DNA of 64,000 nt from Soonwooa sp032078105 (lineage in GTDB: Bacteria > Bacteroidota > Bacteroidia > Flavobacteriales > Weeksellaceae). Under the pieces are notes generated by a model. The model was not told the DNA's origin. It did no database searches and saw only the letters and a list, made by a program, of their open reading frames with translations. The position numbers and the translations under genes are program-made. Of this stretch, positions 1 through 8,380 are shown one piece after another. Location of the stretch: the NCBI GenBank assembly GCA_046269235.1, contig JBJZOS010000002.1, forward strand, positions 124,001 through 188,000, written 5' to 3'. Each line of letters begins with the position of its first letter. Position 1 is the stretch's first letter.

Positions 1-394
1 GTATTACGCCAATGCTAAATTGACCATCTTTCGGGAATTTGAAATCTGATTTGTACTGAAACAATATCTCTTTAGTATCTCCAAATCCGCTTCCTAGCCA
101 TTGACCATTAGGTTTAGCAAGGACATAATTGAGTGTATCTTTCGACAAAACTTTTTTCTTGTCATCTAGAATTGTCCCAATTAATCGCAAATTACTATAA
201 GGATAGTTGTCATTATTTCTAACAACAAATATAATATTTTTCGGATTCTGATGATCTTTCACCTCAAAAGTTAATTCTTGGAATTTATTTTTATTCCAAG
301 AACCAGCTAAAGATTGCATACTAACAACCTCATTGGCATCGTTACAACTAATACAGAACAGTGCCAAAACAAAGACCCCTAAAAACTTACGCAT
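1..394 (-). CDS. gldH: Gliding motility lipoprotein GldH (C-terminus cut by window edge)
   Basis: Reading leftward from the ATG at 392-394 gives a lipoprotein start (MRKFLGVFVLALFCISC, lipid-attachment Cys17) followed by a beta-rich domain that stays open to the window edge, about 131 codons. The N-terminus and the segment around WNKNKFQELTFEV and LRLIGTI match my recollection of the GldH family. GldH is an outer-membrane or periplasmic lipoprotein needed for Bacteroidetes gliding and type IX secretion. Its start overlaps the 3' end of ricT by 8 nt, so the two are probably co-transcribed. The stop codon lies outside the window. The family call rests on the lipoprotein start, motif memory and the ricT neighbourhood. 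Confidence 0.82.
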   Translation of the reverse strand, partial: MRKFLGVFVLALFCISCNDANEVVSMQSLAGSWNKNKFQELTFEVKDHQNPKNIIFVVRNNDNYPYSNLRLIGTILDDKKKVLSKDTLNYVLAKPNGQWLGSGFGDTKEILFQYKSDFKFPKDGQFSIGVI

Positions 395-1814
395 TGTTCC
401 CATTATTGGAATTAGGATTAGAATTTGGTTTTTTATGAAACTTCTTTTTATTATTAAAAGGTTTTTTAGCCTTTGGCGCTTCTCCATGCCTAGCTTCCGC
501 AGAAGTTTCAACTTTTTTCACCTCTTTTCTTACTTCTTTTTGTGCATTTCCATTTTGGTTATTTTGACCATTTTGGTTAGGCTTAGAAGCGTTTCGGTTT
601 TGGTTTTGTCCAGAGTTGCCACGTTCTCTCCTTTCGCGATTATTGTTCGATCGATCAGCGTTATTTTGATCATTAGAATTACGATCGTTATTTCGATTAC
701 GAGAATTCTTTTTATTAGTAGGACGCGATTTCTTTTCAAAACGATCTAGGCTACTTTCTTGGATTAAATCCACGTTAGCAACTGGTGCACTTTGAGCCTT
801 GAAATCTTCCAAAGCTGGCGATGGTTTCCCTTCTTGATTAACAGAAATCATCATCTTGACATCCGAAATATCAATATCATACCAAGCCATAGAGTTTTCT
901 ACGTACGCAAACCACATTTTTCTTTTGAAAACGTCAATTTTAATACAGAAAGCTTTTCCTTTTTCGGTATTTAAAACGGTATTGGTCGCCGGAAAATCGC
1001 GCAACGTGTCCATATAACTATCCAATTCGTAGTTAAGACAACATTTAAGTTTTCCGCATTGACCAGCTAATTTTTGAGGATTGATACTTAATTGCTGATA
1101 ACGCGCTGCATTGGTATTAACAGATCTAAAATCTGTTAGCCAAGTCGAACAACAAAGCTCTCTACCACATGATCCAATACCACCAACTTTCGCTGACTCT
1201 TGACGGAAGCCAATCTGCTTCATATCAATTTTTGTACGGAAAGCTCCTGCATATTCTTTAATCAACTGACGAAAATCTACACGAGAATCGGCGGTGTAAT
1301 AAAAAGTGATTTTGGACCCATCACCTTGGTACTCTACATCTGTAATCTTCATCGCTAGACCAATTGAATATGCAATTTTTCTAGCCTGAATTTTAACATC
1401 GTTTTCCTTTTTGCGAAGTTCTTGCCAAACTTCGATGTCCTTTTGTGTAGCGTGTCGATACACTTTAAGAAGTCCTTCTGTAGAGGTTTTCTTCTTTTTC
1501 ATCTGGATTTTTACTAGTTCTCCAGTTAAACTAACTACGCCAATATCGTGACCGGGATTCGCTTCTAACGTAACGGTGTTACCTGCCGCAAGAGGCAAGT
1601 TATTTGTGTTTTTGAAAAAACTTTTTCGATCGTTTTTAAATCTTACTTCTACATAGTCGTTAGAAGAAGTGCCTGGGTTTTTGACATCAGACAACCAATC
1701 GAAAACATTTAATTTATAGCTATTTCCACAAGTATCTACACTGCTACATCCATTCGAGGATTTTGTTCCACATGAATGTCCTGAATCGCCGGACGTCTTA
1801 CATCCACAACTCAT
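387..1814 (-). CDS. ricT: PSP1-domain protein RicT (YaaT family)
   Basis: A 475-residue protein with the PSP1 domain in its middle. The family's cysteine signatures are visible as GSCGRELCCSTWL and GQCGKLKCCLNYE. In Bacillus, RicT (YaaT) forms the Y-complex with RicA and RicF, binds Fe-S clusters and modulates RNase Y-dependent RNA processing; the role in Bacteroidetes is not established. The first 30 residues hold five more cysteines (C3, C5, C15, C23, C29), and the last ~110 residues are a low-complexity tail rich in Asn, Arg and Lys. Bacillus RicT is much shorter (about 275 aa), so both ends are lineage additions. gldH overlaps its 3' end. Confidence 0.88.
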   Translation of the reverse strand: MSCGCKTSGDSGHSCGTKSSNGCSSVDTCGNSYKLNVFDWLSDVKNPGTSSNDYVEVRFKNDRKSFFKNTNNLPLAAGNTVTLEANPGHDIGVVSLTGELVKIQMKKKKTSTEGLLKVYRHATQKDIEVWQELRKKENDVKIQARKIAYSIGLAMKITDVEYQGDGSKITFYYTADSRVDFRQLIKEYAGAFRTKIDMKQIGFRQESAKVGGIGSCGRELCCSTWLTDFRSVNTNAARYQQLSINPQKLAGQCGKLKCCLNYELDSYMDTLRDFPATNTVLNTEKGKAFCIKIDVFKRKMWFAYVENSMAWYDIDISDVKMMISVNQEGKPSPALEDFKAQSAPVANVDLIQESSLDRFEKKSRPTNKKNSRNRNNDRNSNDQNNADRSNNNRERRERGNSGQNQNRNASKPNQNGQNNQNGNAQKEVRKEVKKVETSAEARHGEAPKAKKPFNNKKKFHKKPNSNPNSNNGNNA

Positions 1815-2193
1815 ATTAAAATATATTATTCTCGCAAAGTTAACTTTTTTTGATTAAAGTTGTATTGCAGATTTCAGAAATCCCGATTTTGTATTATATT
1901 TAAAGTTTTATTTAAAATAATCAATATTTAATAATAATATATTTAAATCATCATCATATCAAAACTTAAAATTAACATCGTTTATTATGGTTCGCATTGC
2001 AATGTTTAACATTAAACAAAATATTAAATAAATACAACAAAATCATCAAAGACATGCTATGTAAGTGATATTTTTATCATTTAAAAAAATTAAACACCAT
2101 TAAAAACTAAATGCTTGTTTAGTTAATTTTATAAAATTTTAACATTCTTAAAAAAATAAATTTTATATTTGACCATAATATAACATTACTTCT
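1815..2193. other. AT-rich intergenic stretch between divergent ricT and the FadL gene
   Basis: This 379-nt region is very A+T rich and has no convincing open frame. It must hold the divergent promoters of ricT (minus) and the FadL-type gene (plus). Only the plus-strand -7 element at 2164-2171 is clear. No strong hairpin is visible. Confidence 0.6.
2164..2171 (+). promoter_or_regulatory. Bacteroidetes -7 promoter element
   Basis: TATATTTG fits the TAnnTTTG consensus used by the Bacteroidetes primary sigma factor. It lies 22 nt before the ATG of the FadL-type gene, giving a short leader. No clear -33 element is seen. Confidence 0.55.
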
Positions 2194-3429
2194 ATGAAAA
2201 AATTACTTATAACAACGGCTTTAGCGGCAGGTGTTTTATCATACGCAGGTGGATTCCGAGTTTCGTTACAAGGAGTTAAGCAGCTTGCGATGGCACACAC
2301 AAGTGCACATGCCGAAGATGCGAGTGTGACTTTCTTTAACCCTGCGGGTATGTCCTTCATCCCTGCTAAATTAAGCGTTGTTGCAGGTGGTTTCGGAGCC
2401 ACAAATAAAGCGACTTTCCAAAATCTTTCTACGCTACAGTCTACAGAAAGTGACAACCCAATTGGTACACCTTTGTATGCGGCTGTAGCCTATAAGGTAA
2501 CAGATGGCTTGTCATTAGGTTTTAACTTCGCAACACCATTTGGTAGTACAATCCAATGGCCAAGTACGTGGGAAGGAGCTGAAATGGTACAAAAAATGGA
2601 ATTAAAGAGTTTTTACTTCCAACCAATGGTGTCTTTTAAACTTGCACCTTGGGCTTCATTCGGAGCAAGCTATATTTATGCAAAAGGAAAAGTAGACTGG
2701 GACAAAGCAATTACCGCTTACGGAGGCAGTCTTAATATTAATGATGAAAAAGCATCTGGATCTGGATATGGTTTTGGTTTTTATTTTCAGCCAAACGACA
2801 AGTTAGATTTAAGCATTGCTTACCGTTCACCAATTGATATGAAGGCTAAAGACGGAACTGCAACATTCAACGTTCCAAAATCTTTATATCCAAATCTAGG
2901 AGTTGACGCCAATGGTCAGGATAAATTCAAAGCAACATTACCGTTGGTTGACGAGTATACATTAGGTGCAACTTATAAAATTACACCGAAGTGGTTAGTA
3001 TCAGCTGACTTTAACTACACAGGTTGGTCAAGATACGAGCGACTAACGCTTGATTTTGAGCACGCTCCAGTTGGCAACCAACCAAACGACGCAACAGTTT
3101 TGGTAACACCTAAGAATTTTAAAAACACTAAAACTTTCAGACTTGGTACTCAATATATGTTTAATGACATGATTGCTGGTAGATTGGGAGCTTATTACGA
3201 TGAATCTCCTTACTCAAATGAAAACTTCATCCCAGAAACGCCATCATTTAACTCTTATGTTATTACTGCGGGTCTTGGATTTAAATTCAATAAATTGGGT
3301 GTAGACATCGCAGGTGCTTACGCAATGCCACAAAGTCGTCAGGTTAATAACACGTATTATAACTTTATTGGACAAGCTAAAGCTAAGGCTTATTACTTTG
3401 GACTTGGACTATCTTATAACGCGTTCTAA
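2194..3429 (+). CDS. OmpP1/FadL-family outer-membrane transport protein
   Basis: 411 residues with an N-terminal signal peptide (MKKLLITTALAAGVLSYAGG). The mature start has the FadL-like arrangement with a segment SVTFFNPAGMSFIP, and alternating amphipathic strands run to a C-terminal aromatic-rich strand ending YNAF. FadL-type beta-barrels carry long-chain fatty acids and other hydrophobic compounds across the outer membrane by lateral diffusion. It is followed 14 nt later by a GDSL lipoprotein, a pairing that suggests lipid or ester import coupled to hydrolysis; that link is inference. A TAnnTTTG promoter stands just upstream. Length is normal for the family. Confidence 0.88.
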   Translation: MKKLLITTALAAGVLSYAGGFRVSLQGVKQLAMAHTSAHAEDASVTFFNPAGMSFIPAKLSVVAGGFGATNKATFQNLSTLQSTESDNPIGTPLYAAVAYKVTDGLSLGFNFATPFGSTIQWPSTWEGAEMVQKMELKSFYFQPMVSFKLAPWASFGASYIYAKGKVDWDKAITAYGGSLNINDEKASGSGYGFGFYFQPNDKLDLSIAYRSPIDMKAKDGTATFNVPKSLYPNLGVDANGQDKFKATLPLVDEYTLGATYKITPKWLVSADFNYTGWSRYERLTLDFEHAPVGNQPNDATVLVTPKNFKNTKTFRLGTQYMFNDMIAGRLGAYYDESPYSNENFIPETPSFNSYVITAGLGFKFNKLGVDIAGAYAMPQSRQVNNTYYNFIGQAKAKAYYFGLGLSYNAF

Positions 3430-3443
3430 AATTTTAAACTATT

Positions 3444-4979
3444 ATGAAAAAGATATTATTTTCACTATTTAGCATTTCTGCTTTATTAGCAACACAAAGT
3501 TGTAAAACAGATTTTGACACCGACGTTACTGATGTTGTAGTAACTAAAGGCGATGCAGATTTTACAAAATACGTCGCATTGGGTAACTCACTGACTTCTG
3601 GCTATAGAGATAATGCATTATATTCTGATGGACAAAACGAATCTTATCCATCGATGATTGCACAACAAATGAAATTAGCTGGTGGCGGCGAATTCTTACA
3701 ACCATTAATGGCTGATAATAATGGTGGTCTTTTATTGGGACCTAACAAAATAGCGGATACAAAACAATACATTAGCGCAATGGTTAATGGTGTGCCTGAT
3801 ATTAAAAACGCTAACGACAACAAACCAACAACTAATGTTCTTAACAAATTAACAGGCAATTTCAATAACATGGGGGTTCCTGGTGCAAAAGTAGCACATC
3901 TATTAGCTCCTGGTTACGGAAACCCTTCTGGTATTGGAACAACCGCCAACCCCTATTTTGTAAGATTTGCATCTACTCCAGAAGCATCGGTTATCGGCGA
4001 CTTCTTATCCCAAAAACCGACATTCTTTTCTTTGTGGATCGGAAACAATGACGCTTTATTATATGCATTGGCTGGAGCTGACAGCAACTTAGAAACACTA
4101 ACACCGACCGACCAGTTCAAAACATATTACAACTTATTGGTTAGCCAAATTGCAACAACAAAAGCAAAAGGCGTTATTGCAAACATCCCAGATGTGACTA
4201 CCATCCCTAACCTTACAACTGTGCCTTACAATCCTTTAACTGCAGCAGTTTTAGGACAAGGCAATGCGACTATAGGGAACGCAACTATCGACCAATTGAA
4301 TGCAAATCTTTACGGCCCATTAACCCAAATTCTAAAAGCGGTTGGTGCTGGAGACAGAATTCAATTATTAAGCAAAACAGCAGCTAATCCACTTTTAATA
4401 AAAGACGAAAGCCTTACAGACCTAAAACAAGCTATTACTTTTGCTGCAGCTAATTCTGGCAATCCAACTTTAGCCGCACTAGCAAATTACCTAGGTGCAA
4501 CCTATGGACAAGCGAGACAAGCCAAAAAGGGCGACCTTGTCCCATTAACAGCAAAAGCAGCAATTGGAACAATAGAAACTTTACCTCCTGGTGTTCCTGC
4601 TGAATTAGGCGCAAGAGGTATTGCCTATCCATTTGCTGACAGATATGTTTTGACAAGTACAGAAGTTACAGAGGTAAACTCAGCGATTGCCAGTTATAAC
4701 GAAACGATAAAAGCTGCTGCTACTGCTAACGGCTATGCATTTGTAGATGCCAATGCAAAAATGAAAGAACTTGCGCAAAAATCTGGCATCCAATGGAATG
4801 GTGTAAAATATACCGCAACTTATGTGACAGGAGGCGCATTCTCATTGGACGGTGTCCACCTAACAGGTAGAGGTTACGCCATCGTAGCCAACGAATTCAT
4901 GAAAGCCATAAACACCAAATACAAATCAACTTTACCAATGGTAGATGTCAACAAGTATTCTGGCGTAACATTTCCTTAA
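3444..4979 (+). CDS. SGNH/GDSL-family hydrolase lipoprotein
   Basis: 511 residues. The signal peptide ends in LLATQSC, so Cys20 is the lipid-attachment site. The SGNH blocks are present: GNSLTSG near the start (block I, nucleophile Ser), WIGNNDAL (block III, GxND) and DGVHLTGRGY near the end (block V, Asp and His). Such proteins are esterases or lipases; as a lipoprotein it is likely anchored in the outer membrane. It sits directly downstream of the FadL-type porin, probably in one transcript that ends at the hairpin at 5009-5044. The region between blocks III and V is longer than in typical 200-residue GDSL enzymes. The substrate is unknown. Confidence 0.85.
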   Translation: MKKILFSLFSISALLATQSCKTDFDTDVTDVVVTKGDADFTKYVALGNSLTSGYRDNALYSDGQNESYPSMIAQQMKLAGGGEFLQPLMADNNGGLLLGPNKIADTKQYISAMVNGVPDIKNANDNKPTTNVLNKLTGNFNNMGVPGAKVAHLLAPGYGNPSGIGTTANPYFVRFASTPEASVIGDFLSQKPTFFSLWIGNNDALLYALAGADSNLETLTPTDQFKTYYNLLVSQIATTKAKGVIANIPDVTTIPNLTTVPYNPLTAAVLGQGNATIGNATIDQLNANLYGPLTQILKAVGAGDRIQLLSKTAANPLLIKDESLTDLKQAITFAAANSGNPTLAALANYLGATYGQARQAKKGDLVPLTAKAAIGTIETLPPGVPAELGARGIAYPFADRYVLTSTEVTEVNSAIASYNETIKAAATANGYAFVDANAKMKELAQKSGIQWNGVKYTATYVTGGAFSLDGVHLTGRGYAIVANEFMKAINTKYKSTLPMVDVNKYSGVTFP

Positions 4980-5008
4980 TTAAAGAAACACCAATTATTC
5001 TTTATAAA

Positions 5009-5044
5009 AATAAACCACTTGAATTTCGAGTGGTTTATTTTTTA
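5009..5044 (+). terminator. Intrinsic terminator after the GDSL gene
   Basis: An 11-bp inverted repeat (AATAAACCACT / AGTGGTTTATT) with a 9-nt loop is followed by a T-rich tract. It ends the FadL-GDSL transcript. The next promoter's -7 box begins two nucleotides downstream. Confidence 0.8.
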
Positions 5045-5045
5045 T

Positions 5046-5053
5046 TAAATTTG
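5046..5053 (+). promoter_or_regulatory. -7 promoter element of prs
   Basis: TAAATTTG, followed by CAC, a perfect TAnnTTTG match 18 nt before the prs ATG at 5072. It abuts the preceding terminator, so any -33 contact must fall inside the terminator stem. Confidence 0.7.
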
Positions 5054-5071
5054 CACAAAATAAAAAGTAAA

Positions 5072-6013
5072 ATGCTAGATCAACAACCCAGCTATCTATT
5101 TTCAACTAGAACAAGTAGAGTTTTAGCTGAAAAAATTGCTGAAAACTACGGCCAAGAATTAGGGAAAATCATTATCCAAGATTTTAGCGATGGAGAATTC
5201 GAGCCTGTTTTAGAACAATCTGTAAGAGGAGGACGTGTATTCTTAATCGGTTCTACATTTCCACCAGCAGACAATCTATTAGAGCTTTTGTTAATGATTG
5301 ACGCCGCTAAAAGAGCCTCTGCTAAAAACATTACTGTTGTACTTCCATATTACGGCTTGGCAAGACAAGACAGAAAGGACAAACCAAGAGCACCAATTGG
5401 CGCAAAATTAGTAGCGAATCTTTTAACCGCTGCAGGGGCAACAAGAATCATGACAATGGATTTACACGCTGATCAAATCCAAGGTTTCTTCGAAATCCCT
5501 GTTGATCACCTTTATGCTTCTACGATTTTTGTAGATTACATCCAGTCACTTAATCTTGAAGACTTAACAATTGCTTCACCAGATATGGGCGGTGCAAAAA
5601 GAGCAAAAAACTACGCAAGTCATTTAGGAGCTGAAGTTGTTATTTGTTATAAAGAAAGAAAAAAAGCTAACGTTGTTGAAGAGATGTTATTAATTGGCGA
5701 TGTCACCAACAAAAATGTCATCCTTATAGACGACATGATTGACACGGCAGGCACACTATGCAAAGCAGCTGATATTTTAATAGAAAAAGGTGCAAAATCT
5801 GTGAGAGCAATTGCAACACATCCTGTATTATCAGGAAAAGCTTATGATAACATTCAGAATTCTAAAATTTCGGAAGTTATTGTGACAGATTCTATTCCTA
5901 TTAAAGAAGGTTTATCACCGAAAATAAAAGTATTGAGCTGCGCACCACTTTTCGCAGACGTTATGAAAAGTGTACACGAGCACCATTCTATTAGTGATAA
6001 ATTTATCATATAA
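5072..6013 (+). CDS. prs: Ribose-phosphate pyrophosphokinase (PRPP synthetase)
   Basis: 313 residues from the ATG at 5072. The open frame extends upstream to 5030, but that part lies in the terminator and promoter and is not coding. The enzyme makes PRPP from ribose-5-phosphate and ATP for purine, pyrimidine, His and Trp synthesis. Visible signatures are LARQDRKDKPRAPIGAK (flexible ATP-binding loop), MTMDLHADQIQGFF (PRPP synthetase signature) and the PRPP-binding loop VILIDDMIDTAGT. Class I length. It has its own promoter and is followed by the promoter of rplY. Confidence 0.97.
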   Translation: MLDQQPSYLFSTRTSRVLAEKIAENYGQELGKIIIQDFSDGEFEPVLEQSVRGGRVFLIGSTFPPADNLLELLLMIDAAKRASAKNITVVLPYYGLARQDRKDKPRAPIGAKLVANLLTAAGATRIMTMDLHADQIQGFFEIPVDHLYASTIFVDYIQSLNLEDLTIASPDMGGAKRAKNYASHLGAEVVICYKERKKANVVEEMLLIGDVTNKNVILIDDMIDTAGTLCKAADILIEKGAKSVRAIATHPVLSGKAYDNIQNSKISEVIVTDSIPIKEGLSPKIKVLSCAPLFADVMKSVHEHHSISDKFII

Positions 6014-6045
6014 AAATAAATATTTCGCATTTTCAGAAAATTCTG

Positions 6046-6053
6046 TATATTTG
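6046..6053 (+). promoter_or_regulatory. -7 promoter element of rplY
   Basis: TATATTTG, then CAC, 28 nt before the rplY ATG. It has the same TAnnTTTGCAC form as the prs promoter. Confidence 0.65.
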
Positions 6054-6081
6054 CACACTTAAAATTTAAACATTTTTTAAA

Positions 6082-6729
6082 ATGAAATCTATTACAATTC
6101 AAGGTACAAAAAGAGAAAACGTGGGCAAGAAGTCTACTAAAGCTTTACGTGATGCTGAATTAGTTCCTTGTGTTGTTTACGGAGGTACAGAAACTTTGAA
6201 CTTCTCTGCTGAAGAGAAAGCTTTCAAAGGATTAGTATATACTCCTGAAGCACACACGGTATCTATTGAGGTTGATGGTCAAACGATTGCTGCTGTACTT
6301 CAGGACATCCAATTCCACCCAATTACTGACAAGATTTTACACGCTGACTTCTATCAATTAGCGGCTGACAAGCCAGTTATCATGGAAGTTCCTGTAAGAA
6401 TTACAGGTCGTGCAAAAGGTGTTGTTTCTGGTGGTGTGTTAAGACAAACTTACCGTAAGTTGAAAGTTAAAGCTATCCCAGCTAACTTACCTGACGAAGT
6501 TGTTGTTGACGTTACACCTCTTAAAATTGGTAACAAACTTTATGTTGGTTCTATCAAGAACGACCAATACACTTTTATGCACCCAGACAACGCAGTTATC
6601 GTAGCTGTTAAGATGTCTAGAAATGCAATGAAAGGTGGTGCTGCTGCTCAAGATGATGATGATGAAGAGGAAGCTACAGATCAAAATCCTGACGTAGCTA
6701 CAACGGAAGAGAAATCTACTGAAGCTTAA
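6082..6729 (+). CDS. rplY: 50S ribosomal protein L25 (Ctc form)
   Basis: 215 residues. The N-terminal ~95 residues are the L25 5S-rRNA-binding domain (GKKSTKALRDAELVPCVVYGG; HADFYQL). A second beta domain of the TL5/Ctc type follows (PVRITGRAKGVVSGGVLRQ), then an acidic tail (DDDDEEEATDQ). Long Ctc-type L25 is usual in Bacteroidetes. It binds 5S rRNA in the large subunit. It is a single-gene unit with its own promoter and terminator. Confidence 0.95.
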   Translation: MKSITIQGTKRENVGKKSTKALRDAELVPCVVYGGTETLNFSAEEKAFKGLVYTPEAHTVSIEVDGQTIAAVLQDIQFHPITDKILHADFYQLAADKPVIMEVPVRITGRAKGVVSGGVLRQTYRKLKVKAIPANLPDEVVVDVTPLKIGNKLYVGSIKNDQYTFMHPDNAVIVAVKMSRNAMKGGAAAQDDDDEEEATDQNPDVATTEEKSTEA

Positions 6730-6760
6730 TATTCTTTTAACGAATTTTATTCTATATAAT

Positions 6761-6790
6761 AAAACCTGTAGCAATGCTGCAGGTTTTTTT
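6761..6790 (+). terminator. Intrinsic terminator after rplY
   Basis: AAAACCTGTAGC pairs with GCTGCAGGTTTT (one G-T pair) around a 3-nt loop and is followed by seven T residues. Confidence 0.85.
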
Positions 6791-6846
6791 GTTTTAAAAA
6801 TCTTGTTAAATATACATTTCACCTAACAAAATAGACTCAAAATTAT

Positions 6847-6854
6847 TATATTTG
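6847..6854 (+). promoter_or_regulatory. -7 promoter element only 5 nt from the GH3 gene start
   Basis: TATATTTG matches TAnnTTTG, and the annotated ATG starts 6 nt after its last base. A transcript from it would begin at or almost at the start codon, or else the true start is the in-frame ATG at 6875. Confidence 0.55.
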
Positions 6855-6859
6855 TTGAT

Positions 6860-8380
6860 ATGGCGACCAAAGCAATGTTCAACACCGTAGTCAACTGGTT
6901 TATTCGACAACGAATAGACCAAATCAATAATTTTATAGATCATCCTATAGAGACACAAAAAGGTGTTTTATTCTCGCAATTATTTCACGCCGAAAATACT
7001 GTTTACGGAAAAAATTATGGTTTCAAAGACATTTCAAACTATAAAGATTTTCAAAACAATGTCCCAGTTGTCACCTACGAAGATTACGAACCTTATATCG
7101 AAAAAGCACGCCAAGGCATGAAGGATATTATATGGCCGGGGCAAATTAAACATTTTGCAAAATCTTCTGGAACAACCAATGCCAAAAGCAAGTTTATCCC
7201 TATTTCTGATGACAGCCTCGAAGATTGTCATTACAAAGCTGGGAAAGATCTAATATCTATCTATGTCAACAACCATCCAGAAAGTGGTTTATTCCAACAT
7301 AAAAATTTAAGATTGGGTGGAAGTTCAGAAATGTATCAAAACTTTAATACGAAATTTGGTGACCTTTCTGCAATTCTTATTGAAAACTTACCTTTTTGGG
7401 TCGAAATTATCAATACACCAAGCAAAAAAGTATCGTTAATGTCCGAATGGGAAAGTAAGCTAAAAGCCATCGTTTCCGTAGTTGTCAAAGAAGATGTTGG
7501 CAGTTTAACAGGCGTGCCGAGTTGGATGATGGTACTTCTACGACGAGTTCTCCAAGACTCTAACAAAGAATATATTACTGATCTTTGGCCAAACTTAGAA
7601 GTGTTTTTTCACGGCGGAATAAGTTTTAAACCTTATCGTGATCAGTACAACCAGATTACAGGAAAACCTATTCGTTACTACGAGATCTATAATGCTTCGG
7701 AAGGATTTTTTGGCATCCAAGACAGATCTGACAGCGACGAGATGTTATTGATGTTGGATTACGGCATTTTCTACGAATTTATCCCGATGGATACTTTCGG
7801 AACAAGTTTACAAAGAGCCATTCCACTTTCGGAGGTCGAACTTGGGAAAAACTACGCCATGGTCATTACAACCAACGGCGGACTTTGGCGTTACATGATT
7901 GGCGATACTGTAAAATTCACCTCATTAAGTCCTTTCAGAATTAAAATCGCTGGTCGTACAAAACATTACATCAATGCTTTTGGTGAAGAATTAATGATCG
8001 ACAATGTAGAATATGCGATTGCGAAAGCTTGTCGCGAGACCAATGCTTTTGTATCGGATTTTACGGGCGCACCAGTTTTTATGACAGGCAAAGAAAGCGG
8101 CGCACACGAGTGGATTTTCGAATTCACGTCTCACCCAGAATCTTTGGATAGCTTCATTAATATTTTTGATGAAACTTTAAAAACCCTGAACTCCGACTAC
8201 GAGGCAAAACGTTACAATAACATCACATTAAAACGTCCCGTTGTCCACATTGCAAAACCAAAACTTTTTTACCAATGGATGTCAAATCGTGGTAAACTAG
8301 GTGGACAAAACAAAGTCCCAAGATTAAGTAACGACCGAGAATATATTGATCCGCTTTTGGTTCTTAATCAAGAAATGTAA
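6860..8380 (+). CDS. GH3 auxin-responsive promoter family protein (acyl-adenylate synthetase-like)
   Basis: 506 residues resembling bacterial members of the plant GH3 family, which belong to the ANL adenylating superfamily and in plants join amino acids to acyl acids. Recognisable segments: FAKSSGTTNAKSKFIPIS (phosphate-binding loop), YYEIYNASEGFFGIQ, GGLWRYMIGDTVKFTS and KHYINAFGEELM. These follow the family order. The bacterial substrate is unknown. Start choice: a -7 box lies 5 nt before this ATG, so the in-frame ATG at 6875 (fifteen nt in) is possible. The stop codon abuts, without a gap, the stop of the convergent DUF445 gene. Confidence 0.87.
   Translation: MATKAMFNTVVNWFIRQRIDQINNFIDHPIETQKGVLFSQLFHAENTVYGKNYGFKDISNYKDFQNNVPVVTYEDYEPYIEKARQGMKDIIWPGQIKHFAKSSGTTNAKSKFIPISDDSLEDCHYKAGKDLISIYVNNHPESGLFQHKNLRLGGSSEMYQNFNTKFGDLSAILIENLPFWVEIINTPSKKVSLMSEWESKLKAIVSVVVKEDVGSLTGVPSWMMVLLRRVLQDSNKEYITDLWPNLEVFFHGGISFKPYRDQYNQITGKPIRYYEIYNASEGFFGIQDRSDSDEMLLMLDYGIFYEFIPMDTFGTSLQRAIPLSEVELGKNYAMVITTNGGLWRYMIGDTVKFTSLSPFRIKIAGRTKHYINAFGEELMIDNVEYAIAKACRETNAFVSDFTGAPVFMTGKESGAHEWIFEFTSHPESLDSFINIFDETLKTLNSDYEAKRYNNITLKRPVVHIAKPKLFYQWMSNRGKLGGQNKVPRLSNDREYIDPLLVLNQEM

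Noticed and set aside
333..749. A 138-codon plus-strand open frame at the ricT 3' end
   Set aside because: It mirrors the Asn/Arg/Lys-rich tail of ricT on the other strand and reads as Ile/Phe/Arg low complexity.
5030..5071. Upstream extension of prs
   Set aside because: The extra codons are formed by the terminator stem and the -7 promoter box; the conserved protein starts at 5072.
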